Shown: positions 36,831-45,487 of the stretch, piece by piece | Numbering within the stretch: position 1 is the stretch's first letter | How the letters are laid out: each line of letters opens with the position of its first letter | Assembly: GCF_016522075.1 (NCBI RefSeq) | Contig: NZ_JAEHFW010000001.1 | Coordinates: forward strand, 372,001-436,000 | Origin: Mucilaginibacter segetis | GTDB lineage: Bacteria > Bacteroidota > Bacteroidia > Sphingobacteriales > Sphingobacteriaceae | Length of the DNA: 64,000 nt | Direction: 5' to 3' | Program-made: the position numbers and the translations under genes | The notes under the pieces: model-generated | What the model saw: only the letters and a program-made list of their open reading frames with translations | Told to the model about the DNA's origin: nothing | Databases searched by the model: none

Positions 36831-37418
36831 GCTATTAGGATTACTTACTTCCGGAACTTCCTGTTTAAAGTAACGCTTTTGATTAATGAGTATCATAATA
36901 ACACCTACAGATATAGCAGAATCTGCAAGGTTAAAGATTGGACGGAAGAAAATGAATTCTTCTCCGCCCCATATGGGTATCCATGAAGGAAAATGCCCGG
37001 ATAACAGTGGAAAATAAAACATATCAACTACTCTGCCGTGAAATAGCGGTGCATAATGATAGATTATACCATAAAAGGTAGAGTCAATTATATTCCCTAC
37101 AGCGCCGGCCATGATAAGTGCTACCATCATAATTAAGCCACGATGGTATTTATGTTTTATTAAATAGATGAGGCCGTATCCAATACCACAAACGGCCGCT
37201 ATACGGAAAAGAGTTAACGCAAGTTTGCCAAAGGCACCACCTAACTCCATGCCAAAAGCCATGCCGTTATTTTCGGTATATCGTAACATGCCATGGCTGC
37301 CTAAAAAATGAATTTCCTGACCAAGATACATGTGTTTCCTTACCCATAACTTTATGATCTGGTCAAGGAGAATAATAAATGCAGCAATTAAAAAAGGTTT
37401 GGTATACGCTGCCTTCAT
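36813..37418 (-). CDS. lspA: lipoprotein signal peptidase II
   Basis: 201 residues, four TM helices. Conserved ENNGMAFGM, GAVGNIIDSTFYG (first catalytic Asp) and FNLADSAISVG (second catalytic Asp). Removes signal peptides from prolipoproteins such as GldJ and the 16.9-kb lipoprotein. Last gene of the ileS operon; start overlaps the DksA-like stop by 1 nt. Confidence 0.94.
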   Translation of the reverse strand: MKAAYTKPFLIAAFIILLDQIIKLWVRKHMYLGQEIHFLGSHGMLRYTENNGMAFGMELGGAFGKLALTLFRIAAVCGIGYGLIYLIKHKYHRGLIMMVALIMAGAVGNIIDSTFYGIIYHYAPLFHGRVVDMFYFPLLSGHFPSWIPIWGGEEFIFFRPIFNLADSAISVGVIMILINQKRYFKQEVPEVSNPNSEMLEE

Positions 37419-37804
37419 TAATTTTGCTTCAGTTTAGCTTCCATTGTTAATGTAGTGTGCGGAACAATGCGTAAACGTTCTTTTGGTATAAGTTTGCCGG
37501 TTTCACGGCAAATACCATAAGTTTTATTTTCAATACGCACTAAAGCAGCTTCTAACTGATCAATAAATTTTTTCTGACGTGCTGCCAATTGGTTAATTTG
37601 TTCTTTCTCTAAAGTAGCCGAGCCATCCTCCAGGGTTTTATAAGTACCTGCGGTGTCGTCTGTGCCATTAGCATTAGGAGAACTTAATGATGTGGCTAAT
37701 GAGTTAAGTTCTTCTTTGGCAATACGTACCTTGTCCAAAATCAACTCTTTAAACTCTTTTAACTCTGCATCAGAATATCTGGTTTTTTCGTTTTCTTGTT
37801 TCAT
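37418..37804 (-). CDS. TraR/DksA-family protein with degenerate zinc finger
   Basis: 128 residues: N-terminal coiled-coil helices (ELKEFKELILDKVRIAKEEL, then ATLEKEQINQLAARQKKFIDQLE) and a C-terminal finger region YGICRETGKLIPKERLRIV. Only one of the four DksA zinc-binding cysteines is present (Cys of GIC), a variant I associate with the Bacteroidetes form. Presumed to bind RNA polymerase's secondary channel, as DksA does. Sits between ileS (1-nt gap) and lspA. Confidence 0.85.
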   Translation of the reverse strand: MKQENEKTRYSDAELKEFKELILDKVRIAKEELNSLATSLSSPNANGTDDTAGTYKTLEDGSATLEKEQINQLAARQKKFIDQLEAALVRIENKTYGICRETGKLIPKERLRIVPHTTLTMEAKLKQN

Positions 37805-40800
37805 TTAACTTTTACTAATAGCTATTAAAATTTTATGTCCATCAATTTCTACACTATCGCCTTCTATTAATTTTGAATCAAGCACCAGGCTGTCAGCCAA
37901 AATTTCGGCGCAAATATAGGATAAATTATTTTGCACTGCTTCGTGAATATAAGCATGATCGCTTATAGTTACATTAATCTTATCAGTGACTTCTAATCCT
38001 TTCTCTTTACGAAGATTTTGTACACGATTCACTAATTCCCTTGATATTCCCTCCTCTTTTAATTCTGTAGTAATAGTAAGATCTAAGGCAACGGTTAGTC
38101 TGCCTAAATTGGCTACCTGCCAACCGGGTACATCCTCGGCAGTTATTTCCACATCAGTTAATTGTATGGAATACTTGCCATCAAGTATAGCAACTACTCC
38201 CTCGGTTTCAATTTTGGCTATTTCTTCCTGACCAAAAGCATTAATTATGGCTGCAACATCCTTCATGTCTTTACCCACTTTTGCGCCTAATGCCTTAAAG
38301 TTTGGTTTTATCTTCTTTTTAACAATACCGGTTGTATCGGTAATGTATTCAATATCCTTAATATTAGTTTCGGAAAGAATAAGTTCCTTTACTTTTTCAA
38401 TCTGATCCTTAAAACCCTTATTCAGTATCGGTAATAATATTTTACTCAAAGGCCTGCGTACAGGTATCTCTACTTTTTTACGAAGTGATAATACCAGCGA
38501 TGAAATATCCTGAGCCAATTGCATTCTTTCTTCCAGCTTCGGATCTACTAAATTTTCATTACATTCCGGGAAATAAGCCAGATGAACAGATTCAAAAGGT
38601 TCTTTTCCTGTAATGCTATTCAGGTCGGTATATAATTGTTCTGCAAAGAACGGCGCTATAGGCGACATTAACTTAGCAATGCTTATCAGGCAGGTGTAAA
38701 GGGTTTGGTATGCTGATAATTTATCGTCTGAATTCTCGGATCTCCAAAAACGTCTTCTGCTTAAACGTATATACCAGTTACTAAAGTGTGCATCAACAAA
38801 ATCTTGAATGGCGCGTGCTGCTTTGGTAGGTTCAAAATCAGCATAAAAACCATCAACTTCCTTACTAAGTGTGTTTAAAAGTGATATTATCCAGCGGTCT
38901 ATCTCTGGTCTTTCTTTTATGGCTATTTCTGCTTCGCTATAGTTGAATTTGTCAATATTAGCATACAATACAAAAAACGAATAAGTATTGTATAGCGTAC
39001 CAAAGAATTTACGGCGAACCTCGTCCAGACCATCCATGCTGAATTTAAGATTATCCCATGGAGATGCATTGCTGATCATGTACCAGCGGGCTGTATCAGC
39101 GCCATATTGTTCTATGGTAGCGAAAGGGTCCACAGCGTTCCCTAAACGCTTTGACATTTTGTTACCATTCTTATCCAGTACCAATCCGTTAGATACCACA
39201 TTCTTGAATGCTATACCACGGTTGCCTACCTGTTCGTTTATAGCTTTTATCTCATCACTACATTCACTTAGCATAACAGCTATGGCGTGCAGGGTAAAGA
39301 ACCAGCCACGGGTTTGGTCAACACCTTCAGCAATAAAATCAGCGGGGTAAGAATTTTTAAAATCTTCCTTATTTTCAAAAGGGAAATGCCATTGTGCATA
39401 AGGCATGGCGCCGCTATCAAACCAAACATCAATCAGGTCGGGTTCACGCAGCATTTTATTTCCTGTTGACGATACCAATACCACATCATCAACATACGGA
39501 CGGTGCATATCTTCCAGTACAAATCCTTCGGGCATAAAACCGGCTGCAACCGCTTTAGCTATTTCTTCGTTAAGTTCAGCTATTGAACCTATGCATTTTT
39601 CTTCGGCACCGTTTTCTTCGCGCCATATAGGCAATGGCGTTCCCCAGTAACGTGAGCGAGAAAGGTTCCAGTCTACCAGATTTTCCAACCAGTTGCCGAA
39701 ACGACCGGTACCTGTTGATTCCGGCTTCCAATTAATGGTTTTATTTAATGCTACCAGTTTATCTTTTACGGCAGTTGTACGTACAAACCAGCTATCTAAC
39801 GGATAGTATAGTATAGGCTCATCTGAACGCCAGGAGTGAGGATAACTGTGCTCGTATTTTTTTACGTCGAATGCTTTATTTTCTTCCTTTAGCATTATCG
39901 CTATCTGCACATCAGTTGCCCTGAAATCAGGAGCTGCACGTTCAGCATCACTATAATATTCCTCTTTTACATACTTGCCTGCGAAATCGGTTACTTCATC
40001 AACAAAACGGCCCTGTTTGTTTACTAACGGAACCTCCTTACCAAATTCATCCTTTACCATTACCGATGGCACGTTATTTTCTTTACAGGCTCTAAAGTCA
40101 TCCGCCCCAAAAACCGATGCGGTATGTACTATACCTGTGCCATCGCCCGTAGTAACAAAATCAGCAGGGATAATTCTGAAGGCATTCTTCTCCAAGTCTT
40201 CATTAGTTACATAGGGCATTAACTGAAAATAATGGATGCCTAAAAGGTTGGTTCCTTTAAATTCATCGGCTATTTTCCACGGAATTAGTTTATCCCCGCC
40301 TTTATAATCATTAAATGACGCGTTCTCGCCATCTGCTTTAAAATATTTACTAACCAGTTCTTTGGCCAATACAACGCAAACAGGTTTGTAGGTATAAGGA
40401 TTAAACGTATTAACCTTTACATAGGTAATATTTTCACCAACGGCTAAAGCGCAGTTAGAGGGTAAAGTCCAGGGGGTAGTGGTCCAGGCCAGTATGAATA
40501 CATCGGTATTTACGCCTTCAAATAAGAATTCAGAATCCTTATCGCGTTTTACCTTAAACTGAGCAGTGATGGTGGTATCCTTAACCATTTTGTAAGTGCC
40601 GGGCTGATTCAGTTCATGTGAACTTAAGCCGGTACCTGATTTTGGCGAATAAGGTTGTACCGTATATCCCTTATAAAGCATGCCCTTATCATGCAGCTGC
40701 TTTAATATCCACCAAAGGGTTTCAATATATTCATTCTTATAAGTGATGTAAGGATCATTCAGATCAACCCAATATCCCATCTTCTCGGTCAGGTCGTTCC

Positions 40801-41188
40801 AAACATCAGTATAACGCATCACCTCTTTACGGCAGGCATCATTATAATCTTTAACAGATATTTTTTTACCGATATCATCTTTAGTGATTCCGAGAGCTTT
40901 TTCAACAGCAAGTTCAATAGGCAGGCCATGAGTATCCCATCCACCTTTACGTTTTACCTGGTAACCTTTAAGTGTTTTATACCTGCAAAAAATATCTTTG
41001 ATAGAGCGGGCCATCACATGATGAATGCCGGGCATACCATTAGCGCTCGGCGGTCCTTCGTAAAAAGTATACGGGTTATTGGCCGGTCTGCTGCTTATGC
41101 TTTTCTCAAATATGCCGTTCTGTTTCCAGAAATCCAGCACGTCTTTACCTGTTTGCGATAGATTTAACTGCTTATATTCCTTATACAT
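37805..41188 (-). CDS. ileS: isoleucyl-tRNA synthetase
   Basis: 1127-residue class I synthetase. HIGH-type motif PSANGMPGIHH (about 47-57), GWDTHGLPIE, an editing (CP1) domain with TTPWTLPSNCALAV, and KMSKRLGN (about 677-684). The length and C-terminal region (IKKKIKPNFKALGAKVGKDM) fit the eukaryote-like IleS2 type common in Bacteroidetes, a form often less sensitive to mupirocin; that last point is family knowledge, not shown here. Heads the ileS-dksA-like-lspA operon. Confidence 0.96.
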   Translation of the reverse strand: MYKEYKQLNLSQTGKDVLDFWKQNGIFEKSISSRPANNPYTFYEGPPSANGMPGIHHVMARSIKDIFCRYKTLKGYQVKRKGGWDTHGLPIELAVEKALGITKDDIGKKISVKDYNDACRKEVMRYTDVWNDLTEKMGYWVDLNDPYITYKNEYIETLWWILKQLHDKGMLYKGYTVQPYSPKSGTGLSSHELNQPGTYKMVKDTTITAQFKVKRDKDSEFLFEGVNTDVFILAWTTTPWTLPSNCALAVGENITYVKVNTFNPYTYKPVCVVLAKELVSKYFKADGENASFNDYKGGDKLIPWKIADEFKGTNLLGIHYFQLMPYVTNEDLEKNAFRIIPADFVTTGDGTGIVHTASVFGADDFRACKENNVPSVMVKDEFGKEVPLVNKQGRFVDEVTDFAGKYVKEEYYSDAERAAPDFRATDVQIAIMLKEENKAFDVKKYEHSYPHSWRSDEPILYYPLDSWFVRTTAVKDKLVALNKTINWKPESTGTGRFGNWLENLVDWNLSRSRYWGTPLPIWREENGAEEKCIGSIAELNEEIAKAVAAGFMPEGFVLEDMHRPYVDDVVLVSSTGNKMLREPDLIDVWFDSGAMPYAQWHFPFENKEDFKNSYPADFIAEGVDQTRGWFFTLHAIAVMLSECSDEIKAINEQVGNRGIAFKNVVSNGLVLDKNGNKMSKRLGNAVDPFATIEQYGADTARWYMISNASPWDNLKFSMDGLDEVRRKFFGTLYNTYSFFVLYANIDKFNYSEAEIAIKERPEIDRWIISLLNTLSKEVDGFYADFEPTKAARAIQDFVDAHFSNWYIRLSRRRFWRSENSDDKLSAYQTLYTCLISIAKLMSPIAPFFAEQLYTDLNSITGKEPFESVHLAYFPECNENLVDPKLEERMQLAQDISSLVLSLRKKVEIPVRRPLSKILLPILNKGFKDQIEKVKELILSETNIKDIEYITDTTGIVKKKIKPNFKALGAKVGKDMKDVAAIINAFGQEEIAKIETEGVVAILDGKYSIQLTDVEITAEDVPGWQVANLGRLTVALDLTITTELKEEGISRELVNRVQNLRKEKGLEVTDKINVTISDHAYIHEAVQNNLSYICAEILADSLVLDSKLIEGDSVEIDGHKILIAISKS

Positions 41189-41219
41189 CTAAATATTCAA
41201 CCTCATTTTTTAGAGGTTG

Positions 41220-41227
41220 CAAAAATA
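41220..41227 (-). promoter_or_regulatory. -7 box for the ileS operon
   Basis: Minus-strand TATTTTTG, 31 nt upstream of the ileS ATG. Confidence 0.45.
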
Positions 41228-41261
41228 CGGAATTAAGAACGAAAAAAATTATATTGGCCCA

Positions 41262-41462
41262 ATGAAAAAAAAACTAAAGCGCTCTATCTTAATTTTTTTG
41301 GCTGCAGTTATAGTATTTTCTGCCACGATGGCTATTCCTGAACTCTACAACTCAGAATGGAAAATACTTTTACAAGGTGCGGCTTTCGGGTTAGCTTTTT
41401 CTGCTATTTTTATATGGATCAAATTATTTACTCAACATTTAAAAGGAGATAAGCAATCCTGA
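41262..41462 (+). CDS. small hypothetical membrane protein
   Basis: 66 residues from ATG 41262 (MKKKLKRSILIFL); the frame opens 45 nt earlier, inside the divergent ileS promoter. Two hydrophobic helices (about 8-25 and 37-55). Ten nt upstream of the diacylglycerol-kinase-like gene and probably co-transcribed. Function unknown. Confidence 0.65.
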   Translation: MKKKLKRSILIFLAAVIVFSATMAIPELYNSEWKILLQGAAFGLAFSAIFIWIKLFTQHLKGDKQS

Positions 41463-41472
41463 TACTAATTGT

Positions 41473-41844
41473 ATGAAAGAACTAATCAGCGGTTTTGGTT
41501 TTGCATTTAAGGGGTTAAAGTACGCCTTTGCTACACAATTGAATTTCAGAATACATACAGCAGCAGGTTTTGTGGCTATTTTGGCAGGAGCTCTACTTCA
41601 TATTAATAATTCGGAATGGTTGTGGGTAGCATTATGCATTACTATGGTTTTGTTAACTGAATTACTTAATACAGGAGTAGAAACCCTTACCGATCTGGTA
41701 TCGCCCGGTTACAACAAACTTGCCGGCCATGTGAAAGATATTACAGCTGCAGCAGTACTGATTACTGCAATTTTTGCGTTAATAAGCGGGCTGGTCATTT
41801 TTTTACCGAAGATACTATTACTCGTTACCCATCATGCTGCATAA
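41473..41844 (+). CDS. dgkA: diacylglycerol/undecaprenol kinase family protein
   Basis: 123 residues, three TM helices. Family signature TELLNTGVETLTDL (active-site Glu/Asn, about 56-69), then KDITAAAVLITA. Prokaryotic DgkA family; in Gram-positives the homologue phosphorylates undecaprenol, in Proteobacteria diacylglycerol; the substrate here is open. Overlaps recO by 11 nt. Confidence 0.9.
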   Translation: MKELISGFGFAFKGLKYAFATQLNFRIHTAAGFVAILAGALLHINNSEWLWVALCITMVLLTELLNTGVETLTDLVSPGYNKLAGHVKDITAAAVLITAIFALISGLVIFLPKILLLVTHHAA

Positions 41845-42559
41845 AACGCGGGGCATAGTTTTTAAAACTACTGATTATAGCGAGAGCAGCGTTGTAGTAC
41901 AAATTTTCACAGAAAAATTTGGCCTGCAATCTTATTTGGTGAATGGCGTAAAAAAGCCGAAAGCTAAAATAAGTCGCAATATGCTTCAGCCCCTGCATTT
42001 GGTTGATATGGTGGTGTATCATAAAAATACCGGAAATATCCAACGCATAGCCGAATTGAAGAATTCACCGGTTTTGCAAACCATACCTTATGACATCGTT
42101 AAAAGCTGTGTTACTATTTTTTTGAATGAGGTATTATATAAAGCGGTAAAGCAGCAAACTCCTGATGAGAACGTATTTGATTTTATATTTAACGCTATTG
42201 AATGGCTGGATAACACTACTGCCGGTTTGGCTAATTTTCATTTGGTTTTTCTGATTCAGCTTACGCGCTATCTTGGTTTTTATCCTCATAGCGTAATTAA
42301 AAGTAACGCTGATTATTTTGATATGAAGGATGGCGTGTTCACTAATTATAAGCCGGACAATCTATCCTATCTTTCACCTCCGCATACTGAAAATTTTAAA
42401 AATCTGTTGCAGAACGGATTCAATCATCTGCAACAGATTAAACTATCGGCTGAAGAGCGCCGTTATCTGATCAATAAAATATTAGAATATTATGCCATGC
42501 ATATAGAGGGTTTTGGCAATATCAAATCGCACGTGGTACTGGAGGAAGTACTCGCCTGA
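41834..42559 (+). CDS. recO: DNA repair protein RecO
   Basis: 241 residues with the RecO N-terminal OB-fold (TRGIVFKTTDYSESSVVVQIFTE) and helical C-domain. The cysteine zinc finger seen in some RecO proteins is absent. Loads RecA on SSB-coated ssDNA with RecR. Overlaps the dgkA-like gene, indicating translational coupling. Confidence 0.92.
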   Translation: MLHKTRGIVFKTTDYSESSVVVQIFTEKFGLQSYLVNGVKKPKAKISRNMLQPLHLVDMVVYHKNTGNIQRIAELKNSPVLQTIPYDIVKSCVTIFLNEVLYKAVKQQTPDENVFDFIFNAIEWLDNTTAGLANFHLVFLIQLTRYLGFYPHSVIKSNADYFDMKDGVFTNYKPDNLSYLSPPHTENFKNLLQNGFNHLQQIKLSAEERRYLINKILEYYAMHIEGFGNIKSHVVLEEVLA

Positions 42560-42597
42560 AATACTACTCCCTGCCTATGTCCTAATAAATGCGGATC

Positions 42598-42840
42598 TCA
42601 TCCCAATACACTTTTTTTAATGAATTCAATACTTGAATCGGGCAGCTCATCACCGCTGATTTGTACAAGGGTGTCGTCATCTTTAATTTCAAGTTCTGCC
42701 TGCAAATTATTATCTATATGTACGTGGAGTTTGTTGTGCTCTTTTTTTACAGTACATGAAACATCACGGCCTGAATAGTACATCACAAATGTATAATTTC
42801 CGCTTTCGGGATCGTGGGTAACTTCTTTTGGATTAATCAT
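42598..42840 (-). CDS. small hypothetical protein
   Basis: 80 residues, acidic, no signal or TM segment. Beta-rich: SGNYTFVMYYSGRDVSCTVKK, KLHVHIDNNLQAELEI. Not recognised. The intact frame, ATG and upstream promoter-like box support it as a gene. Confidence 0.65.
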   Translation of the reverse strand: MINPKEVTHDPESGNYTFVMYYSGRDVSCTVKKEHNKLHVHIDNNLQAELEIKDDDTLVQISGDELPDSSIEFIKKSVLG

Positions 42841-42892
42841 GGTTCAGTTTTTTAAACAATAACATTAAATACACCTGCATGTTTTAAAACAA

Positions 42893-42923
42893 AAAAGAGA
42901 AAACGCTTAGCTTTCTCTTTTTG
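42893..42923 (-). terminator. terminator-like hairpin upstream of the 80-residue gene
   Basis: AAAAAGAGAAA / TTTCTCTTTTT arms with T-run on the minus strand, 50 nt before the small gene at 42840 and 60 nt after a TATATTTG box. It would end a short RNA of about 85-90 nt or attenuate the small gene. Confidence 0.55.
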
Positions 42924-42984
42924 TGCTTTACTGATCTCATTATTAATCATAAAGAACGATGGGTTTATAACGATAATAATAGTA

Positions 42985-42992
42985 CAAATATA
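42985..42992 (-). promoter_or_regulatory. Bacteroidetes-type -7 box
   Basis: Minus-strand TATATTTG, followed downstream by the hairpin at 42893-42923 and the small gene. Confidence 0.4.
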
Positions 42993-43084
42993 ATATCTAT
43001 AGACTTAGCAGACTAATTTTTAACTTGTTTTAACACTTATAGTTATTAACATTTAAGAGAAATGTTAATACTTAATACTTATTA

Positions 43085-44002
43085 TTAATTTTTATTAAAG
43101 TATTTGGCCTTTATTTTTGTAATAAATCGTATTCCCCTTTGCATTAAATTGCCTTTACGGTTTTTAAGGAAATGTTTTATAGCATTATATGCAGCTTCAT
43201 CTTCCACAACATCTTGCGGAAAGAACTCAACCTTTTGTTTTGCTATTTTTACTTTATAAGTATCCTCAATATTAGAGTGTACCCCGGAACCATCGTGGCC
43301 TATATTATGAATTAAAGACTTGGCAGGGTTTAATGTTAATCCATTATTTAAAAATATAGATGCATACCACCTTATTGCCCAGGAATTGTTTTTTCCTGCT
43401 TTAAACTCCTGCATCTGTTTCCAGAAATTCATGCTGCCACCCACAGAAAAGCGATGGATCTTTTCTGCATCAAAGCTGGTCATCAATTTATCCACATCCG
43501 GTTCAAAATTATCCCATGCCCTTGCCCATGTAGCCCAACCCCAGCTAAATGCTACCCTGAAAAAGAAGGTTTCCGGTAATTTGGGGCTATTCAGATCAAA
43601 CATATATGCACCCACCTGCATCACCTTTTCCTCATCGGCATACCGGATCAAGGCATCATTAAAATATTGTAAGGTGTAAGGTGAAGAAAGCAGATCATCT
43701 TCGAATACGATTACTTTTCCGTATTCCTTAGTTAACTGCGTAACACCGCTTATGATAGAATCGGCTAATCCAAGATTGCTTGTGCGTTTAATTATTTTTA
43801 TTGATTTAAAGCCCCCGGCTTCTTCAGCTATCTGCCTCACCTCATCTACTTTCGGCTTCTCGATATCAGATTTTGCACCATCGCAAAAAATAAATAACCT
43901 CGACTCATCGGCAAGTAAATTCTTTTTTAAATAATTCAATGTACGGCGTGTATGTTCGGGCCGGTTATATACAAATAAGGCTATTGGTGCAGGGTTTTGC
44001 AA
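43085..44002 (-). CDS. GT2-like glycosyltransferase
   Basis: 305 residues of the GT-A fold, resembling bacterial GNT-I-like enzymes: PIALFVYNRPEHTRRTLNYL at the start, RLFIFCDGAKSD, SNLGLADSIISGVTQ and the DxD-equivalent VIVFEDDLLSSP (about 97-108), followed by FSWGWATWARAWD. Probably adds sugars to LPS or surface glycan. Downstream of two methyltransferases and a flippase on the same strand. Confidence 0.87.
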   Translation of the reverse strand: MQNPAPIALFVYNRPEHTRRTLNYLKKNLLADESRLFIFCDGAKSDIEKPKVDEVRQIAEEAGGFKSIKIIKRTSNLGLADSIISGVTQLTKEYGKVIVFEDDLLSSPYTLQYFNDALIRYADEEKVMQVGAYMFDLNSPKLPETFFFRVAFSWGWATWARAWDNFEPDVDKLMTSFDAEKIHRFSVGGSMNFWKQMQEFKAGKNNSWAIRWYASIFLNNGLTLNPAKSLIHNIGHDGSGVHSNIEDTYKVKIAKQKVEFFPQDVVEDEAAYNAIKHFLKNRKGNLMQRGIRFITKIKAKYFNKN

Positions 44003-44066
44003 GGTTGGTGATTTTTATAGTAAATAATTATTAACGAACTTTTAGCTTAAGTCGTTTGCGAAAACA

Positions 44067-44855
44067 TCAGAAAATATCAGCCTGACGGTTACTTTTTTTG
44101 CACAATACCGTATAGGCACTCGCCAGTTGCTCGTTTAGCTTATCTGTAAGCTTACTCATACCCGCTTTTACCACGTATTCGGTGACTATGCGGATATCTT
44201 TTATAAAGCTTTTTTGTTTTTTTTGATTGATATAGGTATTAAAGCGGGTTACTTCAGGTTCTATTATGGAGGTAAGCTGCTGTTGTATTTCAAACCCTTC
44301 CGACTGTAGCAGGTAGCGCAACGAAGTAGGGGTGTACATATTAATATGCCCGTAAGCCAAAAAGTGTTTTATCCGCTTGTCTACGCCGGGTTTATAATCT
44401 AACGGAACTTCTATAACCGCGTATTCGCTTACTCGCTTTAGTTCACGCAATAATATACGTTCATGTTCTACATGCTCTAATACATGCGAAAGTATGATAA
44501 GATCGAAGCTGTTATCCTCAAAGGGAAGATGATAGCCATCAAACTCCTGAACTGAAACAAGCTGCCCGATATTACGTGATCTGATATGCGCCACGCCACT
44601 GTCGGATATTTCTACCGCATGATACTCCGCAGCAAAATTATTGTCTGACAGGTGCTTTAATATGCTTCCATCGCCTGCGCCAACCTCTAATACTTTTTTA
44701 AAAGACCTGCCCTTGCACACTTCAATAATATGCTGTGCCTTGTACTTTGCGCCAAGCATACGCCAGGCTTCATCATGCTCTTGGTAGAATTCGTCATACG
44801 CGGTTTTAACGTTCCCGCTAACCATATTCGCTGCCATATTTATATTCCCAGGCAA
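44067..44855 (-). CDS. class I SAM methyltransferase
   Basis: 262 residues. Motif I KVLEVGAGDGSILKHL (about 53-68), motif II-like YHAVEISDSG, and FDLIILSHVLEHVEHE. The C-terminal region is basic. Start at 44855 overlaps the upstream methyltransferase by 16 nt; the ATG at 44837 would just avoid overlap. Probably modifies a glycan or lipid carrier. Confidence 0.85.
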   Translation of the reverse strand: MPGNINMAANMVSGNVKTAYDEFYQEHDEAWRMLGAKYKAQHIIEVCKGRSFKKVLEVGAGDGSILKHLSDNNFAAEYHAVEISDSGVAHIRSRNIGQLVSVQEFDGYHLPFEDNSFDLIILSHVLEHVEHERILLRELKRVSEYAVIEVPLDYKPGVDKRIKHFLAYGHINMYTPTSLRYLLQSEGFEIQQQLTSIIEPEVTRFNTYINQKKQKSFIKDIRIVTEYVVKAGMSKLTDKLNEQLASAYTVLCKKSNRQADIF

Positions 44856-45487
44856 TTATCAGCTTTATAAAAAACCGAGGTTGATTTACGATAAAATAAT
44901 CCCGGTGATATGCCGCTGAATGATAAGTGTTTGAAGCCCTTATTCAGTAAAAAAGTAACCCCTTCACGGTATACCTCCCTTTCGGAATCGTCCAGTACCA
45001 CTACACCTGTCGGGCTTAATGCCTCTACTGCTTGTTTGCAGCAGTTTACCCTGTCGCGCCCATCCACAATAATGATGTCAAATTTCTCTTCCAGCTTAAT
45101 GGGCATCTGACAGTAATCTCCGCCACGTATAAGCTCTGTGTATATCATCTCGCTGTTCTCGGGTTTGTTGCCCGATATCTTATCAAACCACGCCTTATCA
45201 TGCTCTACCGATACTACAACGCCTGCGTATTTGGCATAAAAAAAGGTAGAGTTGCCAGATCCAAATTCAAATACGGTATGCTGCTTACCCAGTCGTTCTT
45301 TTATAAAATCAATAAATGAATAGGTAACCCAGGGGATAGGATTCCCATCTTTATCAACAGGGGAGTGGCTGTCAAACGCTTTAAACCAGCCCACATCAGT
45401 AAGGTAGCCTTTATTATCGTAAGAAAGCAGTGCACGCAAATGTGCAGGTTTAAACAATACTTTTATAAGTGATGAAAATGTACTCAA
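44840..45487 (-). CDS. class I SAM methyltransferase
   Basis: 215 residues. FEFGSGNSTFFYAKYAGVVVSVEHDKAW (about 75-102) is motif I with acidic loop; FDIIIVDGRDRVNCCKQAVEAL is motif IV. Overlaps the flippase stop by 4 nt and the next methyltransferase by 16 nt, so the three genes are coupled. Confidence 0.85.
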   Translation of the reverse strand: MSTFSSLIKVLFKPAHLRALLSYDNKGYLTDVGWFKAFDSHSPVDKDGNPIPWVTYSFIDFIKERLGKQHTVFEFGSGNSTFFYAKYAGVVVSVEHDKAWFDKISGNKPENSEMIYTELIRGGDYCQMPIKLEEKFDIIIVDGRDRVNCCKQAVEALSPTGVVVLDDSEREVYREGVTFLLNKGFKHLSFSGISPGLFYRKSTSVFYKADNCLGI

